Below are positions 1 through 10,100 of a stretch of DNA of 64,000 bases, piece after piece. The DNA is from Liolophura sinensis (Eukaryota; Mollusca; Polyplacophora; Chitonida; Chitonidae): NCBI RefSeq assembly GCF_032854445.1, contig NC_088295.1:82258644-82322643 (forward strand), given 5' to 3'. Both the position numbers and the translations under genes were made by a program. Under the pieces are notes generated by a model that had not been told where the DNA came from, did no database searches, and was given only the letters and a program-made list of their open reading frames with translations. Each line of letters begins with the position of its first letter. Within the stretch, counting starts at the first letter, position 1.

Positions 1-3000
1 CTGATGATGGTGTTGTAGTTCCAGCTGTTGTAGTTCCAATTCTTGTACTTGGTGTCGCTGTGCTTACACTTGGGCCAGTGTTGGTAGCACTGGAAGGTAC
101 ACCAGAAGTAATTGTAGAAAGGAATGATTGTGTGGATACTACACTTGAAGTTGTGCTCGGCACTGACGTTGGCGTTGTTGTTTCTATCCCTGTGCTTACA
201 GTTGGGCTACTGGTGCTTGCACTTGGAGTTACAGACGTACTTGTAAAAGATGATAAAGTTGTCGCACTTAGACCAGTCGTCGCAGATGTAGTTCCTGTCG
301 TTGTGCTGATACTAGGACCAGTGGTAGTAGTACTTAAAGTTACACCAGAAGGACTTGTAGAAGGCAATGCTTGTGTAGATGGTACAGTTGAAGTTGTCGT
401 ACTCTGCACTGATGATGGTGTTGTAGTTCCAGCTGTTGTAGTTCCAATTGTTGTACTTGGTGTCGTTGTGCTTACACTTGGGCCAGTGTTGGTAGCACTG
501 GAAGGTACACCAGAAGTACTTGTAGAAAGGAATGATTGTGTGGATACTACACTTGAAATTGTGCTCGGCACTGACGTTGGCGTTGTTGTTTCTATCCCTG
601 TGCTTACAGTTGGGCTACTGGTGCTTGCACTTGGAGTTACAGACGTACTTGTAAAAGGTGATAAAGTTGTCGCACTTAGACCAGTCGTCGCAGATGTAGT
701 TCCTGTCGTTTTGGTGATACTAGGACCAGTGGTAGTAGTACTTAAAGTTACACCAGAAGGACTTGTAGAAGGCAATGCTTGTGTAGATGGTACAGTTGAA
801 GTTGTCGTACTCTGCACTGATGATGGTGTTGTAGTTCCAGCTGTTGTAGTTCCAATTGTTGTACTTGGTGTCGTTGTGCTTACACTTGGGCCAGTGTTGG
901 TAGCACTGGAAGGTACACCAGAAGTACTTGTAGAAAGGAATGATTGTGTGGATACTACACTTGAAGTTGTGCTCGGCACTGACGTTGGCGTTGTTGTTTC
1001 TATCCCTGTTCTTTCAGTTGGGCTACTGGTGCTTGCACTTGGAGTTACAGACGTACTTGTAAAAGGTGATAAAGTTGTCGCACTTAGACCAGTCGTCGCA
1101 GATGTAGTTCTTGTCGTTGTGCTGATACTAGGACCAGTGGTAGTAGCACTTGAAGTTACACCAGAAGGACTTGTAAAAGGCAATGCTTGTGTAGATGGTA
1201 CAGTTGAAGTTGTCGTACTCTGCACCGATGATGGTGTTGTAGTTCCAGCTGTTGTAGTTCGAATTGTTGTACTTGGTGTCGTTGTGCTAATACTTTGGCC
1301 AGTGTTGGTAGCACTGGGAGGTACAACAGAAGTACTTGTAGAAAGGAATGATTCTGTAGATTCTACACTTGAAGTTGTGCTCGGCACTGACGTTGGCGTT
1401 GTTGTTTCTGTTGCTATGCTGACAGTTGGGCTACTGGTGCTTGCGGTGGAAAGTACAGTAGACGTAGTTGTAAAAGATGATGAAGTTGTCCTACTTAGAC
1501 CAGTCGTCGCAGATGTAGTTCCTGCAGTTGTGCTGATACTAGGGTCAGTCGATGTCGCACTTGAAGTTACACCAGAAGGACTTGTAGAAGGCAATGCTTG
1601 TGTAGATGGTACAGTTGAAGTTGTCGTACTCTGCACTGATGATGGTGTTGTAGTTCCAGCTGTTGTAGTTCCACTTGTTGCACTTGGTGTCGTTGTGCTA
1701 ATACTTGGGCCAGTGTTGGTAACACTGGGAGGTACACCAGAGATACTTGTAGAAAGAAATGATTGTGTGGATGCTACACTTGAAGTTGTGCTCGGCACTG
1801 ACGTTGGCGTTGTTGTTTCTGTCCCTGTGCTTACAGTTGGGCTACCGGTGCTTGCACTTGGAGTTACAGACGTACTTGTGAAAGGTGATAGAGTTGTCGC
1901 ACTTAGACCAGTCGTCGCAGATGTAGTTCCTGTCGTTGTGCTGATACTAGGACCAGTGGTAGTAGTACTTAAAGTTACACCTGAAGGACTTGTAGAAGGC
2001 AATGCTTGTGTAGATGGTACAGTTGAAGTTGTCGTACTCTGCACTGATGATGGTGTTGTAGTTCCAGCTGTTGTAGTTCCACTTGTTGTACTTGGTGTCG
2101 TTGTGCTAATACTTGGGTCAGTGTTGGTAGCACTGGGAGGTACACCAGAAGTACTTGTAGAAAGGAATGATTCTGTAGATTCTACACTTGAAGTTGTGCT
2201 CGGCACTGACGTTGGCGTTGTTGTTTCTGTCCCTGTGCTTACAGTCGGACTACTGGTGCTTGCAGTGGAAATTATAGCAGACGTACTTGTAAAAGATGAT
2301 GAAGTTGTCCTACTTAGACCAGACGTTGCAGATGTAGTTCCTGCAGTTGTGCTGATACTAGGGTCAGTCGATGTCGCACTTGAAGTTACACCAGAAGGAC
2401 TTGTAGAAGGCAATGCTTGTGTAGATGGTACAGTTGAAGTTGTCGTACTCTGCACTGATGATGGGGTTGTAGTTCCAGCTGTTGTAGTTCCACTTGTTGT
2501 ACTTGGTGTCGCTGTGCTTACACTTGGGCGAGTGTTGGAAGCACTTGAAGGTACACCAGAAGTACTTGTAGAAAGGAATGATTGTGTAGATGCTACACTT
2601 GAAGTTGTGCTCGGCACTGACGTTAGCGTTGTTGTTTCTGTCCCTGTGCTTACAGTTGGGCTACTGGTGCTTGCACTGGGAGTTACAGACGTACTTGTGA
2701 AAGGTGATAAAGTTGTCGCACTTAGACCAGTCGTCGCAGGTGTAGTTCTTGGCGTTGTGCTGATACTAGGACCAGTGGTAGTAGCACTTAAAGTTACACC
2801 AGAAGGACTTGTAGAAGGCAATGCTTGTGTAGATGGTACAGTTAAAGTTGTCGTACTCTGCACTGATGATGGTGTTGTAGTTCCAGCTGTTGTACTTCCA
2901 ATTGTTGTACTTGGTGTTGTTGTGCTAATACTTGGGCCAGTGTTGGTAGCACTGGGAGGTACACCAGAAGTACTTGTAGAAAGGAATGATTCTGTAGATT

Positions 3001-6000
3001 CTACACTTGAAGTTGTGCTCGGCACTGACGTTAGCGTTGTTGTTTCTGTTGCTATGCTGACAGTTGGGCTACTGGTGCTTGCAGTGGAAAGTACAGCAGA
3101 CGTACTTGTAAAAGATGATGAAGTTGTCCTACTTAGACCAGACGTTGCAGATGTATTTCCTGCAGTTGTGCTGATACTAGGGTCAGTCGATGTCGCACTT
3201 GAAGTCACACCAGAAGGACTTGTAGAAGGCAATGCTTGTGTAGATGGTACAGTTGAAGTTGTCGTACTCTGCACTGATGATGGTGTTGTAGTTCCAGCTG
3301 TTGTAGTTCCAATTGTTGTACTTGGTGTCGCTGTGCTTACACTTGGGCCAGTGTTGGTAGCACTGGGAGGTACACCAGAAGTACTTGTAGAAAGGAATGA
3401 TTGTGTGGATACTAGACTTGAAGTTGTGCTCGGCACTGACGTTGGCGTTGTTGTTTCTATCCCTGTGCTTACAGTTGGGCTACTGGTGCTTGCACTTGGA
3501 GTTACAGACGTACTTGTAAAAGATGATAAAGTTGTCGCACTTAGACCAGTCGTCGCAGATGTAGTTCCTGTCGTTGTGCTGATACTAGGACCAGTGGTAA
3601 TAGTACTTAAAGTTACACCAGAAGGACTTGTAGAAGGCAATGCTTGTGTAGATGGTACAGTTGAAGTTGTCGTACTCTGCACTGATGATGGTGTTGTAGT
3701 TCCAGCTGTTGTAGTTCCAATTGTTGTACTTGGTGTCGTTGTGGTTACACTTGGGCCAGTGTTGGTAGCACTGGAAGGTACACCAGAAGTACTTGTAGAA
3801 AGGAATGATTGTGTGGATACTACACTTGAAATTGTGCTCGGCACTGACGTTGGCGTTGTTGTTTCTATCCCTGTGCTTACAGTTGGGCTACTGGTGCTTG
3901 CACTTGGAGTTACAGACGTACTTGTAAAAGGTGACAAAGTTGTCGCACTTAGACCAGTCGTCGCAGATGTAGTTCCTGTCGTTGTGGTAATACTAGGGTC
4001 AGTGGTAGTGGCACTTGAAGTCACAGGAAAAGTATTTGTAGAAAGCAATGCTTGTGTAGATGGTACAGTTGAAGTTGTCGTACTCTGCACTGATGATGGT
4101 GTTGTAGTTCCAGCTGTTGTAGTTCCAATTGTTGTACTTGGTGTCGTTGTGCTTACACTTGGGCCAGTGTTGGTAGCACTGGAAGGTACACCAGAAGTAC
4201 TTGTAGAAAGGAATGATTGTGTGGATACTACACTTGAAGTTGTGCTCGGCACTGACGTTGGCGTTGTTGTTTCTATCCCTGTTCTTTCAGTTGGGCTACT
4301 GGTGCTTGCACTTGGAGTTACAGACGTACTTGTAAAAGGTGATAAAGTTGTCGCACTTAGACCAGTCGTCGCAGATGTAGTTCTTGTCGTTGTGCTGATA
4401 CTAGGACCAGTGGTAGTAGCACTTGAAGTTACACCAGAAGGACTTGTAAAAGGCAATGCTTGTGTAGATGGTACAGTTGAAGTTGTCGTACTCTGCACCG
4501 ATGATGGTGTTGTAGTTCCAGCTGTTGTAGTTCGAATTGTTGTACTTGGTGTCGTTGTGCTAATACTTTGGCCAGTGTTGGTAGCACTGGGAGGTACACC
4601 AGAAGTACTTGTAGAAAGGAATGATTCTGTAGATTCTACACTTGAAGTTGTGCTCGGCACTGACGTTAGCGTTGTTGTTTCTGTTGCTATGCTGACAGTT
4701 GGGCTACTGGTGCTTGCGGTGGAAAGTACAGTAGACGTAGTTGTAAAAGATGATGAAGTTGTCCTACTTAGACCAGACGTTGCAGATGTAGTTCCTGCAG
4801 TTGTGCTGATACTAGGGTCAGTCGATGTCGCACTTGAAGTTACACCAGAAGGACTTGTAGAAGGCAATGCTTGTGTAGATGGTACAGTTGAAGTTGTCGT
4901 ACTCTGCACTGATGATGGTGTTGTAGTTCCAGCTGTTGTAGTTCCAATTGTTGTACTTGGTGTCGCTGTGCTTACACTTGGGCCAGTGTTGGTAGCACTG
5001 GGAGGTACACCAGAAGTACTTGTAGAAAGGAATGATTGTGTGGATACTAGACTTGAAGTTGTGCTCGGCACTGACGTTGGCGTTGTTGTTTCTATCCCTG
5101 TGCTTACAGTTGGGCTACTGGTGCTTGCACTTGGAGTTACAGACGTACTTGTAAAAGATGATAAAGTTGTCGCACTTAGACCAGTCGTCGCAGATGTAGT
5201 TCCTGTCGTTGTGCTGATACTAGGACCAGTGGTAGTAGTACTTAAAGTTACACCAGAAGGACTTGTAGAAGGCAATGCTTGTGTAGATGGTACAGTTGAA
5301 GTTGTCGTACTCTGCACTGATGATGGTGTTGTAGTTCCAGCTGTTGTAGTTCCAATTGTTGTACTTGGTGTCGTTGTGGTTACACTTGGGCCAGTGTTGG
5401 TAGCACTGGAAGGTACACCAGAAGTACTTGTAGAAAGGAATGATTGTGTGGATACTACACTTGAAATTGTGCTCGGCACTGACGTTGGCGTTGTTGTTTC
5501 TATCCCTGTGCTTACAGTTGGGCTACTGGTGCTTGCACTTGGAGTTACAGACGTACTTGTAAAAGGTGACAAAGTTGTCGCACTTAGACCAGTCGTCGCA
5601 GATGTAGTTCCTGTCGTTGTGGTAATACTAGGGTCAGTGGTAGTGGCACTTGAAGTCACAGGAAAAGTATTTGTAGAAAGCAATGCTTGTGTAGATGGTA
5701 CAGTTGAAGTTGTCGTACTCTGCACTGATGATGGTGTTGTAGTTCCAGCTGTTGTAGTTCCAATTGTTGTACTTGGTGTCGTTGTGCTTACACTTGGGCC
5801 AGTGTTGGTAGCACTGGAAGGTACACCAGAAGTACTTGTAGAAAGGAATGATTGTGTGGATACTACACTTGAAGTTGTGCTCGGCACTGACGTTGGCGTT
5901 GTTGTTTCTATCCCTGTTCTTTCAGTTGGGCTACTGGTGCTTGCACTTGGAGTTACAGACGTACTTGTAAAAGGTGATAAAGTTGTCGCACTTAGACCAG

Positions 6001-7180
6001 TCGTCGCAGATGTAGTTCTTGTCGTTGTGCTGATACTAGGACCAGTGGTAGTAGCACTTGAAGTTACACCAGAAGGACTTGTAAAAGGCAATGCTTGTGT
6101 AGATGGTACAGTTGAAGTTGTCGTACTCTGCACCGATGATGGTGTTGTAGTTCCAGCTGTTGTAGTTCGAATTGTTGTACTTGGTGTCGTTGTGCTAATA
6201 CTTTGGCCAGTGTTGGTAGCACTGGGAGGTACACCAGAAGTACTTGTAGAAAGGAATGATTCTGTAGATTCTACACTTGAAGTTGTGCTCGGCACTGACG
6301 TTAGCGTTGTTGTTTCTGTTGCTATGCTGACAGTTGGGCTACTGGTGCTTGCGGTGGAAAGTACAGTAGACGTAGTTGTAAAAGATGATGAAGTTGTCCT
6401 ACTTAGACCAGTCGTCGCAGATGTAGTTCCTGCAGTTGTGCTGATACTAGGGTCAGTCGATGTCGCACTTGAAGTTACACCAGAAGGACTTGTAGAAGGC
6501 AATGCTTGTGTAGATGGTACAGTTGAAGTTGTCGTACTCTGCACTGATGATGGTGTTGTAGTTCCAGCTGTTGTAGTTCCACTTGTTGCACTTGGTGTCG
6601 TTGTGCTAATACTTGGGCCAGTGTTGGTAACACTGGGAGGTACACCAGAGATACTTGTAGAAAGAAATGATTGTGTGGATGCTACACTTGAAGTTGTGCT
6701 CGGCACTGACGTTGGCGTTGTTGTTTCTGTCCCTGTGCTTACAGTTGGGCTACCGGTGCTTGCACTTGGAGTTACAGACGTACTTGTGAAAGGTGATAGA
6801 GTTGTCGCACTTAGACCAGTCGTCGCAGATGTAGTTCCTGTCGTTGTACTGATACTAGGACCAGTGGTAGTAGTACTTAAAGTTACACCTGAAGGACTTG
6901 TAGAAGGCAATGCTTGTGTAGATGGTACAGTTGAAGTTGTCGTACTCTGCACTGATGATGGTGTTGTAGTTCCAGCTGTTGTAGTTCCACTTGTTGTACT
7001 TGGTGTCGTTGTGCTAATACTTGGGTCAGTGTTGGTAGCACTGGGAGGTACACCAGAAGTACTTGTAGAAAGGAATGATTCTGTAGATTCTACACTTGAA
7101 GTTGTGCTCGGCACTGACGTTGGCGTTGTTGTTTCTGTCCCTGTGCTTACAGTCGGACTACTGGTGCTTGCAGTGGAAAT
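1..7180 (-). CDS. Mucin-like CDS, segment 9 (most C-terminal visible, territory A)
   Basis: About 2,390 codons of territory A repeat, apparently open from the extra T near 7,181 to the left window edge without a stop. Units are 136 codons with small in-frame size variants. No C-terminal cysteine knot, von Willebrand D domain, SEA domain, EGF module or membrane anchor appears before the edge, so the class of mucin stays open. The complementary plus strand is also open from 60 to 7,208 as a Val-rich shadow frame. Confidence 0.82.
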   Translation of the reverse strand, partial: MSTASTSSPTVSTGTETTTPTSVPSTTSSVESTESFLSTSTSGVPPSATNTDPSISTTTPSTTSGTTTAGTTTPSSVQSTTTSTVPSTQALPSTSPSGVTLSTTTTGPSISTTTGTTSATTGLSATTLSPFTSTSVTPSASTGSPTVSTGTETTTPTSVPSTTSSVASTQSFLSTSISGVPPSVTNTGPSISTTTPSATSGTTTAGTTTPSSVQSTTTSTVPSTQALPSTSPSGVTSSATSTDPSISTTAGTTSATTGLSRTTSSSFTTTSTVLSTASTSSPTVSIATETTTLTSVPSTTSSVESTESFLSTSTSGVPPSATNTGQSISTTTPSTTIRTTTAGTTTPSSVQSTTTSTVPSTQALPFTSPSGVTSSATTTGPSISTTTRTTSATTGLSATTLSPFTSTSVTPSASTSSPTERTGIETTTPTSVPSTTSSVVSTQSFLSTSTSGVPSSATNTGPSVSTTTPSTTIGTTTAGTTTPSSVQSTTTSTVPSTQALLSTNTFPVTSSATTTDPSITTTTGTTSATTGLSATTLSPFTSTSVTPSASTSSPTVSTGIETTTPTSVPSTISSVVSTQSFLSTSTSGVPSSATNTGPSVTTTTPSTTIGTTTAGTTTPSSVQSTTTSTVPSTQALPSTSPSGVTLSTTTTGPSISTTTGTTSATTGLSATTLSSFTSTSVTPSASTSSPTVSTGIETTTPTSVPSTTSSLVSTQSFLSTSTSGVPPSATNTGPSVSTATPSTTIGTTTAGTTTPSSVQSTTTSTVPSTQALPSTSPSGVTSSATSTDPSISTTAGTTSATSGLSRTTSSSFTTTSTVLSTASTSSPTVSIATETTTLTSVPSTTSSVESTESFLSTSTSGVPPSATNTGQSISTTTPSTTIRTTTAGTTTPSSVQSTTTSTVPSTQALPFTSPSGVTSSATTTGPSISTTTRTTSATTGLSATTLSPFTSTSVTPSASTSSPTERTGIETTTPTSVPSTTSSVVSTQSFLSTSTSGVPSSATNTGPSVSTTTPSTTIGTTTAGTTTPSSVQSTTTSTVPSTQALLSTNTFPVTSSATTTDPSITTTTGTTSATTGLSATTLSPFTSTSVTPSASTSSPTVSTGIETTTPTSVPSTISSVVSTQSFLSTSTSGVPSSATNTGPSVTTTTPSTTIGTTTAGTTTPSSVQSTTTSTVPSTQALPSTSPSGVTLSTITTGPSISTTTGTTSATTGLSATTLSSFTSTSVTPSASTSSPTVSTGIETTTPTSVPSTTSSLVSTQSFLSTSTSGVPPSATNTGPSVSTATPSTTIGTTTAGTTTPSSVQSTTTSTVPSTQALPSTSPSGVTSSATSTDPSISTTAGNTSATSGLSRTTSSSFTSTSAVLSTASTSSPTVSIATETTTLTSVPSTTSSVESTESFLSTSTSGVPPSATNTGPSISTTTPSTTIGSTTAGTTTPSSVQSTTTLTVPSTQALPSTSPSGVTLSATTTGPSISTTPRTTPATTGLSATTLSPFTSTSVTPSASTSSPTVSTGTETTTLTSVPSTTSSVASTQSFLSTSTSGVPSSASNTRPSVSTATPSTTSGTTTAGTTTPSSVQSTTTSTVPSTQALPSTSPSGVTSSATSTDPSISTTAGTTSATSGLSRTTSSSFTSTSAIISTASTSSPTVSTGTETTTPTSVPSTTSSVESTESFLSTSTSGVPPSATNTDPSISTTTPSTTSGTTTAGTTTPSSVQSTTTSTVPSTQALPSTSPSGVTLSTTTTGPSISTTTGTTSATTGLSATTLSPFTSTSVTPSASTGSPTVSTGTETTTPTSVPSTTSSVASTQSFLSTSISGVPPSVTNTGPSISTTTPSATSGTTTAGTTTPSSVQSTTTSTVPSTQALPSTSPSGVTSSATSTDPSISTTAGTTSATTGLSRTTSSSFTTTSTVLSTASTSSPTVSIATETTTPTSVPSTTSSVESTESFLSTSTSVVPPSATNTGQSISTTTPSTTIRTTTAGTTTPSSVQSTTTSTVPSTQALPFTSPSGVTSSATTTGPSISTTTRTTSATTGLSATTLSPFTSTSVTPSASTSSPTERTGIETTTPTSVPSTTSSVVSTQSFLSTSTSGVPSSATNTGPSVSTTTPSTTIGTTTAGTTTPSSVQSTTTSTVPSTQALPSTSPSGVTLSTTTTGPSITKTTGTTSATTGLSATTLSPFTSTSVTPSASTSSPTVSTGIETTTPTSVPSTISSVVSTQSFLSTSTSGVPSSATNTGPSVSTTTPSTTIGTTTAGTTTPSSVQSTTTSTVPSTQALPSTSPSGVTLSTTTTGPSISTTTGTTSATTGLSATTLSSFTSTSVTPSASTSSPTVSTGIETTTPTSVPSTTSSVVSTQSFLSTITSGVPSSATNTGPSVSTATPSTRIGTTTAGTTTPSS

Positions 7181-10100
7181 TTATAGCAGACGTACTTGTA
7201 AAAGATGATGAAGTTGTCCTACTTAGACCAGACGTTGCAGATGTAGTTCCTGCAGTTGTGCTGATACTAGGGTCAGTCGATGTCGCACTTGAAGTTACAC
7301 CAGAAGGACTTGTAGAAGGCAATGCTTGTGTAGATGGTACAGTTGAAGTTGTCGTACTCTGCACTGATGATGGGGTTGTAGTTCCAGCTGTTGTAGTTCC
7401 ACTTGTTGTACTTGGTGTCGCTGTGCTTACACTTGGGCGAGTGTTGGAAGCACTTGAAGGTACACCAGAAGTACTTGTAGAAAGGAATGATTGTGTAGAT
7501 GCTACACTTGAAGTTGTGCTCGGCACTGACGTTAGCGTTGTTGTTTCTGTCCCTGTGCTTACAGTTGGGCTACTGGTGCTTGCACTGGGAGTTACAGACG
7601 TACTTGTGAAAGGTGATAAAGTTGTCGCACTTAGACCAGTCGTCGCAGGTGTAGTTCTTGTCGTTGTGCTGATACTAGGACCAGTGGTAGTAGCACTTAA
7701 AGTTACACCAGAAGGACTTGTAGAAGGCAATGCTTGTGTAGATGGTACAGTTAAAGTTGTCGTACTCTGCACTGATGATGGTGTTTGTAGTTCAGCTGTT
7801 GTACTTCCAATTGTTGTACTTGGTGTTGTTGTGCTAATACTTGGGCAGTGTTGGTAGCACTGGGAGGTACACCAGAAGTACTTGTAGAAAGGAATGATTC
7901 TGTAGATTCTACACTTGAAGTTGTGCTCGGCACTGACGTTAGCGTTGTTGTTTTCTGTTGCTATGCTGACAGTTGGGCTACTGGTGCTTGCAGTGAAAGT
8001 ACAGCAGACGTACTTGTAAAAGATGATGAAGTTGTCCTACTTAGACCAGACGTTGCAGATGTATTTCCTGCAGTTGTGCTGATACTAGGGTCAGTCGATG
8101 TCGCACTTGAAGTTACACCAGAAGGACTTGTAGAAGGCAATGCTTGTGTAGATGGTACAGTTGAAGTTGTCGTACTCTGCACTGATGATGGTGTTGTAGT
8201 TCCAGCTGTTGTAGTTCCAATTGTTGTACTTGGTGTCGCTGTGCTTACACTTGGGCCAGTGTTGGTAGCACTGGGAGGTACACCAGAAGTACTTGTAGAA
8301 AGGAATGATTGTGTGGATACTAGACTTGAAGTTGTGCTCGGCACTGACGTTGGCGTTGTTGTTTCTATCCCTGTGCTTACAGTTGGGCTACTGGTGCTTG
8401 CACTTGGAGTTACAGACGTACTTGTAAAAGATGATAAAGTTGTCGCACTTAGACCAGTCGTCGCAGATGTAGTTCCTGTCGTTGTGCTGATACTAGGACC
8501 AGTGGTAGTAGTACTTAAAGTTACACCAGAAGGACTTGTAGAAGGCAATGCTTGTGTAGATGGTACAGTTGAAGTTGTCGTACTCTGCACTGATGATGGT
8601 GTTGTAGTTCCAGCTGTTGTAGTTCCAATTGTTGTACTTGGTGTCGTTGTGGTTACACTTCGGCCAGTGTTGGTAGCACTGGAAGGTACACCAGAAGTAC
8701 TTGTAGAAAGGAATGATTGTGTGGATACTACACTTGAAATTGTGCTCGGCACTGACGTTGGCGTTGTTGTTTCTATCCCTGTGCTTACAGTTGGGCTACT
8801 GGTGCTTGCACTTGGAGTTACAGACGTACTTGTAAAAGGTGACAAAGTTGTCGCACTTAGACCAGTCGTCGCAGATGTAGTTCCTGTCGTTGTGGTAATA
8901 CTAGGGTCAGTGGTAGTGGCACTTGAAGTCACAGGAAAAGTATTTGTAGAAAGCAATGCTTGGGTAGATGGTACAGTTGAAGTTGTTGTACTCTGCACTG
9001 ATGATGGTGTTGTAGTTTCAGCTGTTGTAGTTACATTTGTTGTACTTGGTGTCGTTGTGCTAACACTTGGGCCAGTGTTGGTAACACTGGGAGGTACACC
9101 AGAAATGCTGGTAGATAGGAAGGATTGAGTAGGTGCTACACTTGAAGTTGTGCTCGGCACTGACGTTCGCGTTGTTGTTTCTGTTGCTGTGCTTACAGTT
9201 GGTCTACTGGTGCTTGCACTTGTAGTTACAGACGTACTTGTAAAAGATGATGAAGTTGTTCTACTTAGACCAGACGTTGCAGATGTAGTTTCCTGCAGTT
9301 GTGCTGATATTAGGGTCAGTCGATGTCGCACTTGAAGTTACACCAGAAGAACTTGTAGAAAACAATGCTTGTGTAGATGGTACAGTTGAAGTTGTCGTAC
9401 TCTGCACTGATGATGGTGTTGTAGTTCCAGCTGTTGTAGTTCCACTTGTTGTACTTGGTGTCGTTGTGCTAATACTTGGGCCAGTGTTGGTAACACTGGG
9501 AGGTACACCAGAAGTACTTGTAGAAAGGAATGATTGTGTGGATGCTACACTTGAAGTTGTGCTCGGCACTGACGTTGTCGTTGTTGTTTCTGTCCCTGTG
9601 CTTACAGTTGGGCTACTGGTGCTTGCACTTGGAGTTACAGACGTACTTGTAAAAGGTGATAAAGTTGTCGCACTTAAACTAGTCGTCGCAGATGTAGTTC
9701 CTGTCGTTGTGCTGATACTAGGACCAGTGGTAGTAGTACTTAAAGTTACACCAGAAGGACTTGTAGAAAGCAATGCTTGTGTAGATGATACAGTTGAAGT
9801 TGTCGTACTCTGCACTGATGATGGTGTTGTAGTTCCAGCTGTTGTAGTTCCACTTGTTGTACTTGGTGTCGTTGTGCTAATACTTGGGCCAGTGTTGGTA
9901 GCACTGGGAGGTACACCAAAGTACTTGTAGAAAGGAATGATTCTGTAGATGCTACACTTGAAGTTGTGCTCGGCACTGACGTTGGCGTTGTTGTTTCTGT
10001 CCCTGTGCTTACAGTCAGGCTACTGGTGCTTGCAGTGGAAAGTACAGCAGACGTACTTGTAAAAGATGATGAAGTTGTCGTACTTAGACCAGACGTTGCA

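Larger units (their letters stand above)
775..8960 (-). repeat. Nested duplications in territory A: offsets 1,635, 3,273 and 4,908 bp
   Basis: A distinctive variant (TCACAGGAAAAGTATTTG) lies at 4021, 5656 and 8929, giving offsets of 1,635 and 3,273 bp. About 775-4,055 matches 5,683-8,960 at offset 4,908 bp, and about 3,130-4,760 matches 4,765-6,395 at offset 1,635 bp. Each offset is a whole number of codons and close to 4, 8 or 12 of the 408-bp units. Boundaries are good to a few tens of bases. Only sporadic substitutions separate copies, apart from the indel cluster in the second copy. Confidence 0.85.

Noticed and set aside
60-7208. 2,382-codon plus-strand open frame, Val/Leu/Gly-rich, as a gene
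   Set aside because: It is the antisense of the Thr/Ser repeat. Its apparent start is a GTG within a repeat unit, its composition is not that of a known protein class, and in territory C the equivalent frame is repeatedly stopped while the minus frame is not.
9110-9135. TGA near 9,126 and 14,775 as real stop codons
   Set aside because: They interrupt only the plus-strand shadow; the minus-strand frame passes through them.
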